From Opitutaceae bacterium (lineage in GTDB: Bacteria; Verrucomicrobiota; Verrucomicrobiia; Opitutales; Opitutaceae), in contig JAEUGW010000002.1 of the NCBI GenBank assembly GCA_016795565.1, positions 62,001 to 126,000 of the forward strand: DNA of 64,000 nucleotides, given 5' to 3'. The notes under the pieces are model-generated. The model did no database searches. It worked only from the letters and a program-made list of their open reading frames with translations, and was not told the origin of the DNA. Shown here piece after piece: positions 1 through 10,834 of the stretch. Position numbers and translations under genes: made by a program. Positions within the stretch are counted from its first letter, which is position 1; each line of letters starts with the position of its first letter.

Positions 1-804
1 GCCGGTCTCGAGGAGAAACATGTAGGGCGACGGGTTGACCGTGCGCAGCGCGCGATAGAGATCAAGCGGGCTCTTCCTGAAATCCCGGGAAAAACGCTGG
101 GAAAGCACGATCTGGAAAATGTCGCCGGCGCGGATGAACTCCTTGGAATCATCGACCATCTTCTCGAATGCGGCCTGGGTGAAGTTGCCGGCGGGCACCT
201 GCACCGCGCCGGTATCGCCAAGGGTGGCGGATGCGAGGGGGCAGGGTTGGGCGAGCGCGGCTTGCATGCGCTGCAACTCGGCGCAGGCGGCGTCGTAGGC
301 GGCATTGGCGTCGTTCCCCACGTGGGCGTTGACGATGAGCCGCATGGTTTGGTGGGCGCGGTCAAAGGCGAGGACCGAGTCACACAGCATGAACCACATC
401 ATCGGCACGCCGAGTTCATCGCGGGCGGCCAGGGGCACGGACTTCTCGACGCTGTGGATGAATTCGTAGCCGAGATAGCCGACGGCACCGCCCGTGAAGG
501 GGGGCAGGCCGGGCACGTTCACGGGCTGATATTTCGCCAATTCCTCCTGCAAGGCGGACAGCGGGTCGGCGGCGCCGGGCGCTGCGCGGAGGATTTTACG
601 CGGATTGCAGCCGATGAAGCTGAAGCGGGACACGTTCTCGCCGCCCTCCACCGACTCGAGCAGGAAGGCCGGCCCGTGGCCGCGCAGCTTGGCATAGGCG
701 GAGACGGGCGTCTCCAGATCAGCCAGCAGGTCGGCCCGGACCGGGACAACATTGCCTTGCCTGCTCAGCCGCAGGAACTCCTCACGCGTCGGAACAACTT
801 GCAT
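1..804 (-). CDS. trpE: anthranilate synthase component I, N-terminal part (cut by window edge)
   Basis: Seen: reading the minus strand from an ATG at 804 gives an open frame of 268 codons that runs off the left edge without a stop. The product has the TrpE N-terminal domain, with a line like LLESVEGGENVSRFSFIG near residue 50, then a glycine-rich FTGGAVGYLGYEF stretch, then the start of the chorismate-binding domain (FIRAGDIFQIVLSQRF) near residue 225. Known of the family: TrpE converts chorismate to anthranilate with ammonia supplied by TrpG, the first step of tryptophan synthesis. The start lies 2 bp after the glmS stop, so the gene is probably co-transcribed and translationally coupled with glmS. 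PabB is the main alternative, but the N-terminal lines read as TrpE. The C-terminal catalytic half is outside the window. Confidence 0.9.
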   Translation of the reverse strand, partial: MQVVPTREEFLRLSRQGNVVPVRADLLADLETPVSAYAKLRGHGPAFLLESVEGGENVSRFSFIGCNPRKILRAAPGAADPLSALQEELAKYQPVNVPGLPPFTGGAVGYLGYEFIHSVEKSVPLAARDELGVPMMWFMLCDSVLAFDRAHQTMRLIVNAHVGNDANAAYDAACAELQRMQAALAQPCPLASATLGDTGAVQVPAGNFTQAAFEKMVDDSKEFIRAGDIFQIVLSQRFSRDFRKSPLDLYRALRTVNPSPYMFLLETG

Positions 805-806
805 GG

Positions 807-2657
<1,851 letters not shown>

Positions 2658-2741
2658 AAGTAGGTTTAAGCTGGCGATTTGTGGAGGCCTTCAAATCATA
2701 CCGCAAGGAATTACAATACCACCTCCTTACCCCTTCGAGCC

Positions 2742-4028
2742 ATGGCTGAATCCAAGAAAGTCCTGTCCGTTATCATGGGAGGCGGCCGCGGCACGCGGCT
2801 CTTTCCTCTGACCAAGGAGCGGTGCAAACCCGCCGTCCCCCTGGCCGGCAAATACCGCCTGGTGGACATCCCGATCAGCAACTGCCTCAACTCGGGCTAC
2901 AATCGGATCTTCCTGCTCTCGCAGTTTCTTACGGCCTCGCTGCACCGCCACATCCAGAAGAGCTTTCACTTTGATCCGTTCGGGGCGGGCTTCATCGACA
3001 TCCTCTCGGCTGAGCAGACGGAGAAGAGCAATGCGTGGTATGAAGGCACGGCGGATGCGGTGCGCCGGAACCTCGTGCACTTCCGCCGCCACAACCACGA
3101 TTACGTGCTGATCCTCTCCGGCGACCAGTTGTATCGGATGGATTTCGGCAAGATAGTGGATCAGCACATCGCGACCGGCGCGGATGTGACGATCGCCGCC
3201 ATCCCCTTTCCCATCTCGAAGGTGGAGGGGCTCGGCCTGATGCGCGTGGCTGATGATCTGGCCATCACGGAATTTGTCGAGAAGCCCAAGGATCCCGCCA
3301 TCATCCAGGGGCTGGCGATCAGCGAGAAGCTGGAGGCCCGCCTCGCGGACCAGTCCAACGAGAAACACTGCCTCGCCTCGATGGGCATCTACGTGTTCAG
3401 CCGCGAGGTGCTGCGCGAGGCGCTCGACAACTCCATGAAGGACTTCGGCAAGGAGGTCATCCCGGCGTTGCTCGGGAAAAAGAAGCTCTTCAGCTACATC
3501 TTCGAGGGATACTGGGAGGACATCGGCACCGTGAAGGCGTTCTTCGACGCCAACCTCGCGCTCGCGCAGCCGCTGCCGCCGTTCAATTTCTTCGACCGCA
3601 GCGCCCCGATCTACACGCACCCGCGCTACCTGCCGGCCTCCAAGGTCAACAAGTGCAACATTGACCACGTGGTGCTCGGCGACGGCTGCCTGGTCACCGA
3701 CTCCAGCCTGAAGCACTGCGTCATCGGCATCCGCTCCATCCTCGGCGAGAATTCCAACCTGGAGGATGTGGTGATGATGGGGGCCGATTATTACCAGACT
3801 GCCGCCGAGGTGCTGGCTGACCAGGCTGCGGGCCTTCCCGCCATCGGCGTGGGCCGCAACTGCCGGATCACCCGCGCCATCATCGACAAGAATGCGCGCA
3901 TCGGCGACGGCGTGAGCCTTTCACCCGAGGGGAAGCCCGACGGCGACTATGCCCACGGGATTGTCATCCGCGATGGCATCCTTTGCGTCACAAAGAGCGC
4001 CGCTATCCCGTCAGGCTTTGCGCTGTGA
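2742..4028 (+). CDS. glgC: glucose-1-phosphate adenylyltransferase (ADP-glucose pyrophosphorylase)
   Basis: Forms ADP-glucose from ATP and glucose-1-phosphate for glycogen synthesis. Seen: 428 residues from an ATG at 2742. The frame is open for 21 more codons upstream, but MAESKKVLSVIMGGGRGTRL fits the family N-terminus, so the longer start was rejected. The nucleotide-binding GGGRGTRLFPLT lies at about residues 10-21, YEGTADAVRRN near 100, the sugar-phosphate binding FVEKPKDP near 180, and a left-handed beta-helix C-terminal region with hexapeptide-like repeats follows. It is divergent from glmS. The 3' end overlaps the convergent lgt 3' end by 18 bp (4011-4028), so neither gene has a terminator of its own between them. 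Confidence 0.95.
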   Translation: MAESKKVLSVIMGGGRGTRLFPLTKERCKPAVPLAGKYRLVDIPISNCLNSGYNRIFLLSQFLTASLHRHIQKSFHFDPFGAGFIDILSAEQTEKSNAWYEGTADAVRRNLVHFRRHNHDYVLILSGDQLYRMDFGKIVDQHIATGADVTIAAIPFPISKVEGLGLMRVADDLAITEFVEKPKDPAIIQGLAISEKLEARLADQSNEKHCLASMGIYVFSREVLREALDNSMKDFGKEVIPALLGKKKLFSYIFEGYWEDIGTVKAFFDANLALAQPLPPFNFFDRSAPIYTHPRYLPASKVNKCNIDHVVLGDGCLVTDSSLKHCVIGIRSILGENSNLEDVVMMGADYYQTAAEVLADQAAGLPAIGVGRNCRITRAIIDKNARIGDGVSLSPEGKPDGDYAHGIVIRDGILCVTKSAAIPSGFAL

Positions 4029-4823
4029 GTCCCGGCGCGGGGAGAGAGCCATGAGGGCGACGCCTCCCGCGACGAGGAAGAGTGAGTAGAAGGTGCCGCG
4101 GTTGAGCCCGAGGATCAGCCCGGCGTCGGGCTCGCGGAATACCTCGCACACGGCGCGCGCCACCGAGTAGGCGATGAGGAACTCGCCGGCGAGGCGGCCG
4201 GGTTGGATGCGCGCGACGCTGCTTTTCCAGAAACGCCATTGCACGAAGGCGAACAGCACCAACCCCTCCAAGGCCGCTTCGTAGAGCTGGGAGGGATGCC
4301 GGGGCAGGGGGCCGCCGCCGGTGCTGGAGAAAATCACGGCCCACGGCACCTCGGTGACCTTGCCCCAGAGTTCGCCATTGATGAAGTTGGCCACGCGCCC
4401 GAAGAACAGCCCGAGCGGCACGGTCGTGGCCACCAAGTCGCCGACCTGCAGCATGCTCTCGGCCCGCTTCCGGGTGAACCACCAAAGCGCGACCGTCACG
4501 CCGATGAATCCGCCGTGGCTTGCCATGCCGCCCTCCCAGACCCGCACCAGGATCAGCGGATCGCTCAGCAGGCTCGCCGGCTGATAGAACAGGAAGTAGC
4601 CAACCCGTCCGCCCACGATGACCCCGGCCACCAAGGCCGTCATCAGGTCGAAGATGGCGTTCACGTCGAGCGTGCTGCGGCCGGCCCGGAAATAGCGACG
4701 CAGCAGCCAGCCGGCGCCGACGAACCCCGCGAGATAGGCCAACCCATACCACCGGATGCCGAAATTCTCCCCGAAGCGGATGAGAAAGGGGCTCAGGTCA
4801 TGGGTCCAATGGGCGAGCGGCAT
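4011..4823 (-). CDS. lgt: prolipoprotein diacylglyceryl transferase
   Basis: Inner-membrane enzyme that transfers diacylglycerol from phosphatidylglycerol to the lipobox cysteine of prolipoproteins, the first step of lipoprotein maturation. Seen: about 270 residues with around seven hydrophobic segments. The conserved HGG of SHGGFIG lies in the first half and the Lgt signature RVANFINGELWGK follows. The C-terminal part contains GEFLIAYSVARAVCEVFREPD, the family's conserved arginine/glutamate region. The frame can start with a GTG at 4862, but the ATG at 4823 (MPLAHWTHDLSPF) matches the family N-terminus better, so it was chosen. The window also encodes several lipoprotein-type adaptor proteins that would be Lgt substrates. 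The 3' end overlaps glgC by 18 bp in convergent orientation. Confidence 0.95.
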   Translation of the reverse strand: MPLAHWTHDLSPFLIRFGENFGIRWYGLAYLAGFVGAGWLLRRYFRAGRSTLDVNAIFDLMTALVAGVIVGGRVGYFLFYQPASLLSDPLILVRVWEGGMASHGGFIGVTVALWWFTRKRAESMLQVGDLVATTVPLGLFFGRVANFINGELWGKVTEVPWAVIFSSTGGGPLPRHPSQLYEAALEGLVLFAFVQWRFWKSSVARIQPGRLAGEFLIAYSVARAVCEVFREPDAGLILGLNRGTFYSLFLVAGGVALMALSPRRDSQRKA

Positions 4824-4903
4824 GGCGAAGGCCAGAAGACAGAGGACAGCGGCAGAAGACACAAATTCTTTCCAGCTCCGGATGCCGTGTTAATGACTGC
4901 CGC

Positions 4904-4928
4904 GCCGGGCAATGTTTCCTTGCCCGGC
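4904..4928 (+). promoter_or_regulatory. perfect 9-bp hairpin in the gcvT leader
   Basis: GCCGGGCAA and TTGCCCGGC pair perfectly around a 7-nt loop, 26 nt before the gcvT start. No T-run follows, so a Rho-independent terminator is unlikely. The sequence does not resemble a glycine riboswitch. It may be a leader hairpin or a stabilising structure; its role is unknown. Confidence 0.4.
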
Positions 4929-4954
4929 CCGCTAGGCGCGCGCTTAGTTATGGC

Positions 4955-6052
4955 ATGAGTCAGCCTCAGGTCACACCGCTCAACGCCTTCCATCGCGCCC
5001 ACGGCGGCCGCATGGTGGATTTCGCCGGCTGGGACATGCCGGTTCAATACAAGAGCATCCTTGAGGAGCACAAGGCCGTGCGCACACGCTGCGGGCTGTT
5101 CGACGTGAGCCACATGGGCGAAGCCGATGTGAAGGGCCCCGAGGCACTCAAGTTCCTCCAACACCTCGTCACCAACGATTGCAGCAAGCTTTTCCCCGGT
5201 CGCATCCTCTACACCGTCATGTGTTACCCGCACGGCGGGGTCGTGGACGACCTGCTGGTCTACATGCGGGCCGAGGGCGACTACCTGCTGTGCATCAACG
5301 CTGGCAACATTGCCAAGGACATCGCGTGGATGCAGGAGCAGGCCAAGGGCTTCAACTGCACGGTGACGGACCGCTCGGGCGATTACGGGCAGCTCGCCAT
5401 CCAGGGTCCGGCCGCCGCCGCACTGGTCCAGACGCTCACGCAGACCGACTTGGGCGGCATCAAATACTACCACTTCGCCGACGGCGAGGTCGCCGGCGTG
5501 AAATGCCTCATCAGCCGCACCGGCTACACCGGCGAGGACGGCGTGGAGCTCTATTGCGCCGCCGGAGACACCGTGCGGCTCGCCGAGGCCGTGGTCGCGG
5601 CCGGCGGTCCCTTTGGGCTCGAGTTGGCCGGTCTGGGGGCTCGCGACAGTCTGCGCCTGGAGGCCGGGTTTCCGCTCTATGGCCATGAGATCACGGACAA
5701 GATTTCGCCCATCACGGCCGGCTTGGGCTGGGTGGTGAAGTTCGACAAGGGGCCGTTCATCGGCTCCGACGTGCTCAAGGCCGAGAAGGAAAAGGGCGCG
5801 GCGAGAAAAATCGTCTTCTTCAAGACCGGTGATCGCCGCATCGTGCGCGCCGAGACCCCCGTGTTGAATGCCGCCGGCGCGGCCGTCGGCATCGTCGTCT
5901 CCGGGACGCTCTCGCCCATCATCAACGAGGCCATCGGCTCCGCCCTCGTCGAGGCCGCCGCCGCAAGGGAGCCGCTGCAGGTGGACATCCGCGGCACCAG
6001 GCTCAATTTGTCACTCGTCAAGCCGCCCTTCGTCCCCCTAAAGAAGTCCTGA
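4955..6052 (+). CDS. gcvT: aminomethyltransferase (glycine cleavage system T protein)
   Basis: Releases ammonia from the aminomethyl-lipoyl arm of H protein and passes the one-carbon unit to tetrahydrofolate. Seen: 365 residues, usual GcvT length. The N-terminal stretch HGGRMVDFAGWDMPVQY and FDVSHMGE match the folate-binding domain. TGYTGEDGVELY lies near residue 190, and the C-terminal barrel has a GTLSPIINEAIGSALV line. The start MSQPQVTPLNAFH is the family N-terminus. It is followed after a palindromic repeat by gcvH, so the two probably form one transcript. gcvP does not follow gcvH in this window; an efflux operon does. P protein must therefore be encoded elsewhere. Confidence 0.96.
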   Translation: MSQPQVTPLNAFHRAHGGRMVDFAGWDMPVQYKSILEEHKAVRTRCGLFDVSHMGEADVKGPEALKFLQHLVTNDCSKLFPGRILYTVMCYPHGGVVDDLLVYMRAEGDYLLCINAGNIAKDIAWMQEQAKGFNCTVTDRSGDYGQLAIQGPAAAALVQTLTQTDLGGIKYYHFADGEVAGVKCLISRTGYTGEDGVELYCAAGDTVRLAEAVVAAGGPFGLELAGLGARDSLRLEAGFPLYGHEITDKISPITAGLGWVVKFDKGPFIGSDVLKAEKEKGAARKIVFFKTGDRRIVRAETPVLNAAGAAVGIVVSGTLSPIINEAIGSALVEAAAAREPLQVDIRGTRLNLSLVKPPFVPLKKS

Positions 6053-6060
6053 TTTCCAAC

Positions 6061-6123
6061 TGTAGGAGGGGCTTTATGCCCCGACCTCCGGCGAGCGAAT
6101 CGCGGGATAAACCCGCTCCTACA
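6061..6123. repeat. TGTAGG-type double-hairpin palindrome A1
   Basis: A 63-bp element between gcvT and gcvH. It begins TGTAGGAG and ends CTCCTACA. The left half folds as GGGGC-TTTAT-GCCCC and the right half as GCGGG-ATAAA-CCCGC. The same architecture, with other stem sequences, recurs at 11537, 22805, 24107, 25490 and 50198. Confidence 0.85.
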
Positions 6124-6139
6124 CCCAATACACATTCCC

Positions 6140-6523
6140 ATGAGCAACATCCCCGCTGATCTCCGTTACGCCAAGTCCCACGAGTGGCTCAAGCTTGCCG
6201 CTGACGGCACGGCCCTCGTTGGCATCACCGACTACGCCCAGAACAGTCTCGGTGACATTACCTTTGCCCAGCTGCCCAAGGTCGGGGCCGCCCTCAAGGC
6301 CGGCGAGACCTTCGGAGTGGTCGAGTCCGTCAAGGCCGCCTCCGACGTTTACGCTCCGGTGTCGGGCACGGTGCTCGAGGTGAACAAGGCCCTCGACGCC
6401 AACCCGGAGAAGATCAACCAGGCCCCTTACACCGACGCCTGGCTCATGAAAATCAAGGTGGCCAATCCGGCCGATGCCGCGGGCCTGCTCAGTGCGGAAG
6501 ATTATGGGAAACTTACCGCCTGA
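6140..6523 (+). CDS. gcvH: glycine cleavage system H protein
   Basis: Lipoyl carrier that shuttles the aminomethyl group between P, T and L proteins. Seen: 127 residues, the normal GcvH size, starting MSNIPADLRYAKSHEWLKL. The lipoylated lysine is the K of VVESVKAASDVYAPV at about residue 64, in the expected hairpin of the lipoyl domain. The C-terminal part (YTDAWLMKIKV) also matches. It sits 87 bp after gcvT, separated only by palindrome A1. The next gene (efflux adaptor) starts 54 bp downstream and is unrelated in function. A tandem 11-bp repeat, CAGTCCTCACC twice (6550-6571), lies in that gap. Confidence 0.97.
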   Translation: MSNIPADLRYAKSHEWLKLAADGTALVGITDYAQNSLGDITFAQLPKVGAALKAGETFGVVESVKAASDVYAPVSGTVLEVNKALDANPEKINQAPYTDAWLMKIKVANPADAAGLLSAEDYGKLTA

Positions 6524-6577
6524 ACCGGCGTCATGGGGGACATCCCCGCCAGTCCTCACCCAGTCCTCACCCATCGG

Positions 6578-7684
6578 ATGCAATTTTTCCACCGCCGTGC
6601 CCTCCTGTTCAGCAGCCTGCTCGTCCTCGGCCTGACGGCCGGTTGTGGCAAAAAAAGTTCCGCGCCGGCGCCTTCGGCAACCGCATCCAAGCAACCGGTC
6701 GAGGTCATCAACATCGCCCGGCGCGACCTGGTTGAATCGCTCTCGCTGGTCGGCTCGCTGGCGGCCAACGAAACCGCCCAGATCCGGGCGGAAATCTCCG
6801 GCCAGGTGCGCGCGGTGCAGTTCCAGGAGGGCGAGGCCGTCAGCAAGGACCAGATGCTCGTCAAGATCGACGACGCCGAACTGCGGGCGCAGCTCGCCCA
6901 AGCCGAGGCCTCGTTTCACCTCGCCGAGCTCAACCTCCGCCGCAGCGAGAACCTCACCGAGGCCCGCTCGATGTCGCAGGCCGAGGCTGATCGCGTCCGC
7001 TCCGAGCATGCGTCCGCTGCGGCTGCGCTCTCCCTGCTCCGGGTCCGCGTGGCCAAGACCGACATCAAGGCTCCTTTCGGCGGCATCGTCGGCGCCCGCA
7101 CCATCTCGCCCGGCGACTACGTCACCGCCGCCACGGTCATCACGACCCTTGATGACCTGAGCCGGCTCAAGATCGATTTCCAGGTGCCCGAGCGTTTCAC
7201 CTCCAAGGTGAAGACTGGCACGAAGTTCACCGTCCGCGCCCAGACCCCGGTGGGCGAAGCCCGGGCCCAGGGCGAGGTCTATTTCATCTCCTCCGTCATC
7301 GACCGCAGCACGCGCTCGAGCCAGGTCAAGGGCTACGTCACCGAGAACCCGGCCGGCTTCCAGCCCGGCATGTTCGCCGGGATTGAACTCGTGCTGGAGG
7401 TGCGTCGCGGGGTGCTGGCGGTGCCGGAGGGCGCCATCCTCACCACGTTGAGCGGCCCGCAGGTGGTCGCCGTGCGCGACCAGGGGGCCGACAAGGTGGC
7501 CGAGTTCGTGCCCGTGCAACTGGGCTTGCGCGAGCGCGGCCTGGTCGAGGTGGCCCCGCTGCGCCCCGAATCTTTGGCGGAGGGCCAGGCGGTCGTCGCC
7601 TCCGGAGTGGGGGGGATCGTCCTCTATAACGGACTCAAGCTTGAGCCGCGTCCTTTGCGCGCCGAGTTTCGCATCGGGGACTGA
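6578..7684 (+). CDS. RND efflux periplasmic adaptor (membrane fusion protein), lipoprotein
   Basis: Links an inner-membrane RND pump to an outer-membrane channel. Seen: 368 residues from the ATG at 6578. A longer frame starts at 6533, but only the later start puts a short signal peptide first, ending in the lipobox LTAGC near residue 22. A biotinyl-lipoyl-like half-motif (AQIRAEISGQVRAVQFQEGEAV) follows, cut by a helical hairpin at about residues 105-155 (LAQAEASFHLAELNLRRSEN), then IKAPFGGIVGARTISPGDYV and a beta-barrel domain. It is 3 bp upstream of the RND pump gene and so lies in one operon with it. The substrate cannot be read from sequence. The AcrA/MexA-like adaptor at 17068 is clearly a different subfamily. 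Confidence 0.9.
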   Translation: MQFFHRRALLFSSLLVLGLTAGCGKKSSAPAPSATASKQPVEVINIARRDLVESLSLVGSLAANETAQIRAEISGQVRAVQFQEGEAVSKDQMLVKIDDAELRAQLAQAEASFHLAELNLRRSENLTEARSMSQAEADRVRSEHASAAAALSLLRVRVAKTDIKAPFGGIVGARTISPGDYVTAATVITTLDDLSRLKIDFQVPERFTSKVKTGTKFTVRAQTPVGEARAQGEVYFISSVIDRSTRSSQVKGYVTENPAGFQPGMFAGIELVLEVRRGVLAVPEGAILTTLSGPQVVAVRDQGADKVAEFVPVQLGLRERGLVEVAPLRPESLAEGQAVVASGVGGIVLYNGLKLEPRPLRAEFRIGD

Positions 7685-7687
7685 GTC

Positions 7688-10600
7688 ATGATCCTCTCCG
7701 ACGTCTCCATCCGTCGGCCTGTGGTCGCACTCGTGGCGTCCATTCTGGTCGTCCTGATCGGTCTCCTCTGCTTCAACCGGCTGCCGGTGCGCGAATACCC
7801 GCTCATCGATTCGCCGGTGGTCACCGTGGAGACCAACTACCGCGGCGCCTCCGCCGAGGTGGTCGAGGCCAAGATCACCGAGCCGCTGGAGCGCGAGGTG
7901 GCCTCGATCGACGGCATCCGCATCATCCGCTCCGAGTCCCAGGAGGAATCCTCCCGCATCACCGTCGAGTTCAACCTCGACCGCAACGTGGACGAGGCCG
8001 CCAACGACGTGCGCGACCGCGTCAGCCGGGCCCGCGGCCGCCTGCCGGAGGAGATCGAGGAACCGCGGGTCACCAAGGCCGACGCCGACCAGTCGCCGGT
8101 CATCACGCTGGCGCTCACCTCCGACACCTACAGCCGCCAGGAACTGCGCGAGTTGGTCGAGCGCGTGGCCATCCAGCGCTTGCAGACCATCAATGGCGTC
8201 GGCTCCGTCGGCGTCCGGGGCCCGCGCTATGCCATGCGCCTCTGGGTGGACAGCGACAAGCTGGCCGCGCATCAGCTGACCGTCGGCGACGTGGAGGCGG
8301 CCCTCCGGCAGCAGAACGTGGAGATTCCCGGCGGCCGCATCGAGTCGGCTGCGCGCGAATTCCCGGTGCGGATTGAGGGCCGCATGACGCAGGTGGCCGA
8401 GTTTGAGAACCTGGTCCTCGCCACGCGGGGCTCCCACCAGGTGAAATTTTCCGACATCGGCCGCGTGGAACTCGGCTCGGAGGAATATCGCTCGGAGTCC
8501 TATTTCAAGGGGAAGCCGACGGTTGGCGTGCAGGTGCTCCGCCAGGCCCAGGCCAACGTGCTGGATGTGGCCAATGCGGTGAAGGCGATGATCCCGCACA
8601 TCCGCGCCGACCTGCCGGCGGGCATCGAGGTGAACATCGGCTTTGACAGCTCCGTGTTCGTGGACCGCTCGGTGCGCGAGGTTTACAAGACGCTGTGGGA
8701 GGCCTCGGTCCTCGTGGTGCTCATGATTTTCCTCTTTTTGCGCGACTGGCGCGCGACCCTGGTTCCCCTGGTGGCCATTCCGGTGTCCATCATCGGTTCC
8801 TTCGCCATCATGAGCTGGATGGGCTTCACGATCAACACGCTGACCCTGCTCGCGCTGGTGCTGGCGGTCGGTCTCGTGGTCGATGACGCCATTGTGATGC
8901 TCGAGAACATCTACCGCCGCATCGAGGAAGGGGAAGGACCCATTCATGCCGCCATCTATGGGGCGCGCCAAGTGGCCTTTGCCGTCATCGCCACCACGCT
9001 CACGCTGGCGGCGGTGTTCCTGCCCGTCGCCTTCCAGTCCGGCCAGACCGGGCGGCTGTTCTTCGAGTTTGGAATCACCCTGGCCGTCTCGGTGCTCGTC
9101 TCGGCCTTCGTGGCTCTGACCCTGACGCCCATGATGTGCTCGCGGGTGCTGCAAACCAAGGTGGTGGACGGTCAGGCCCGGCACGGCTGGTTCTACCACA
9201 AGACCGAGCCGTTCTTCGTCAGGCTGAACAGTCTTTTCGCCCGCACCCTGCGCGGCGCCTTCACGGCCAAGCCGCTGGTGCTGCTGGGAGCCCTGCTTTT
9301 CACCCTCGGGGGGCTGGCGCTCTACACCCAGCTCCAGCGCGAACTCACCCCGCTCGAGGACCGGGGCATTTTCACGGCCAACCTGATCGCCCCCATCGGG
9401 GCCACGCCGGAATATCTCAACCTCTACTCCGTGGACATGGAGCAGATGATCCTGAAGATTCCCGAGATTGACCGCACTTTCCACCGCACGGGCGACGGCG
9501 GCCGGGCCTTCGTGTTCGCGACGCTGGATCCGTGGGAGGAGCGCCAGCGCAAGACGCAGGATATCGTGGCGGAACTGCGGCGCAATTTTCAAAAGGAGAT
9601 GACGGGCGGTCAGGCCATCGCCAACCCGGTGCGGCCCTTTGGCAGCGGCCGGCGCAGCAGCGGCGTCAGCTTCGTGCTGCTGGGGAGTGATTTCGACGAG
9701 CTCCAGCGCCTCGGCGGCGAACTGCTCACCGCGATGCGCTCCAGCGGCCAGTTTGTGCAGCCCCGCGTGGACCCGTCGCCGACCAAGCCGCAGCTCGACG
9801 TGAACATCGACCGCGCCAAGGCGGCTGACCTGCGCGTGCCGGTGAGCGCGATCGCCGCCACGCTGGAATCCCTGCTCGGCGGGCGCCGCGTGACCGAGTT
9901 CCAGCGGGGCAACCAGCAGTATTACGTGATGGTGCAGGTGACCGACGAGAACCGCGCCACGCCGAGCGACCTGTCGCGCCTTTATGTGCGCTCGACGGAC
10001 GGAGCCCTCGTGCAGCTGAGCAATGTGGTGAGCTGGTCCGAAAACACCGTGCCGGAGAGCTACCCGCATTTCAACCGCCTGCGCTCCGTCACGGTCTCCG
10101 CCCAGATGGCCGAGGGCCGGACGATTGGAGACGGGGTCGTTTTCATGGAAAAGCTGGCGAAGGAGAAGCTGCCGGCCGGCTACACCTACGCGTGGGACGG
10201 CGAGACGCGCGAATTCGTCGAGAGCAGTGGCGACACCTTCATGCTGTTCGCCCTGGCCCTGGTGTTCACGTTTCTGATCCTTGCGGCCCAGTTCGAGTCC
10301 TGGATCCATCCCGTGACGATCTTCACCGGCGTCTTCATCGCGGTGGCCGGCGGCCTGCTGGTGCTCTATTTCACGCGCTTCTGGGGCGTGCCCATGACGG
10401 ACAACCTCTTTTCCCGTTTCGGTCTCATCATGCTCATCGGCCTGGTGGCCAAGAACGGCATCCTCATCGTCGAGTTCGCCAACCAGCTCCAGGTGGACAA
10501 GGGAGAGAGCGCCACCGAGGCGGCCTTTGAGGCGGCGACCATCCGCTTCCGGCCCATCCTGATGACATCCATCTCCACGGTGCTGGGGGCCGTGCCGATT

Positions 10601-10834
10601 GCTTTCGCCACCGGTGCGGGCGCGGAGACGCGCAATCCGATGGGCATGGTCGTCGTCGGCGGGCTCGTGCTTTCCACCCTCATCACCCTCTACGTGATCC
10701 CGATCGTCTACATCATCATGGACAAGCTATGCGTGAAGTTAACCGGCAAATCGAGCGCCCACGGCCTGATCAAGGCCGCGGAGATCGAGCGAGAGACAAC
10801 AGGAGGCGCCGCCCTGCCGGCGCACGGCCAATGA
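7688..10834 (+). CDS. RND family efflux transporter permease
   Basis: Proton-driven inner-membrane pump. Seen: 1048 residues, standard RND length. It opens with one transmembrane helix (MILSDVSIRRPVVALVASIL), then a large periplasmic loop, a transmembrane bundle around residues 335-545, a second periplasmic loop and a second bundle. The proton-relay acidic pair is visible in GLVVDDAIVMLENIYRR near residue 400. Known of the family: such pumps work as trimers with the adaptor encoded just upstream and an outer-membrane channel. No TolC-like channel gene is present here. The stop overlaps the start of the next gene (ATGA), so the small repeat protein is made from the same transcript. The sequence lacks the HAE1 line [14 protein letters not shown] seen in the pump at 18281 and looks more like the MexK/VexF-type branch, which is an impression from memory. 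Confidence 0.93.
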   Translation: MILSDVSIRRPVVALVASILVVLIGLLCFNRLPVREYPLIDSPVVTVETNYRGASAEVVEAKITEPLEREVASIDGIRIIRSESQEESSRITVEFNLDRNVDEAANDVRDRVSRARGRLPEEIEEPRVTKADADQSPVITLALTSDTYSRQELRELVERVAIQRLQTINGVGSVGVRGPRYAMRLWVDSDKLAAHQLTVGDVEAALRQQNVEIPGGRIESAAREFPVRIEGRMTQVAEFENLVLATRGSHQVKFSDIGRVELGSEEYRSESYFKGKPTVGVQVLRQAQANVLDVANAVKAMIPHIRADLPAGIEVNIGFDSSVFVDRSVREVYKTLWEASVLVVLMIFLFLRDWRATLVPLVAIPVSIIGSFAIMSWMGFTINTLTLLALVLAVGLVVDDAIVMLENIYRRIEEGEGPIHAAIYGARQVAFAVIATTLTLAAVFLPVAFQSGQTGRLFFEFGITLAVSVLVSAFVALTLTPMMCSRVLQTKVVDGQARHGWFYHKTEPFFVRLNSLFARTLRGAFTAKPLVLLGALLFTLGGLALYTQLQRELTPLEDRGIFTANLIAPIGATPEYLNLYSVDMEQMILKIPEIDRTFHRTGDGGRAFVFATLDPWEERQRKTQDIVAELRRNFQKEMTGGQAIANPVRPFGSGRRSSGVSFVLLGSDFDELQRLGGELLTAMRSSGQFVQPRVDPSPTKPQLDVNIDRAKAADLRVPVSAIAATLESLLGGRRVTEFQRGNQQYYVMVQVTDENRATPSDLSRLYVRSTDGALVQLSNVVSWSENTVPESYPHFNRLRSVTVSAQMAEGRTIGDGVVFMEKLAKEKLPAGYTYAWDGETREFVESSGDTFMLFALALVFTFLILAAQFESWIHPVTIFTGVFIAVAGGLLVLYFTRFWGVPMTDNLFSRFGLIMLIGLVAKNGILIVEFANQLQVDKGESATEAAFEAATIRFRPILMTSISTVLGAVPIAFATGAGAETRNPMGMVVVGGLVLSTLITLYVIPIVYIIMDKLCVKLTGKSSAHGLIKAAEIERETTGGAALPAHGQ

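Noticed and set aside
4863..4954. Glycine riboswitch before gcvT
   Set aside because: Only about 90 bp is available and the conserved riboswitch core is absent; a plain 9-bp hairpin is all that is seen.
6119..10309. Minus-strand open frame of 1,396 codons opposite the first RND operon
   Set aside because: It lies antisense to clear gcvH, adaptor and pump genes. Its product is His/Arg/Asp/Leu-rich with no domain; a GC-rich codon-bias shadow.
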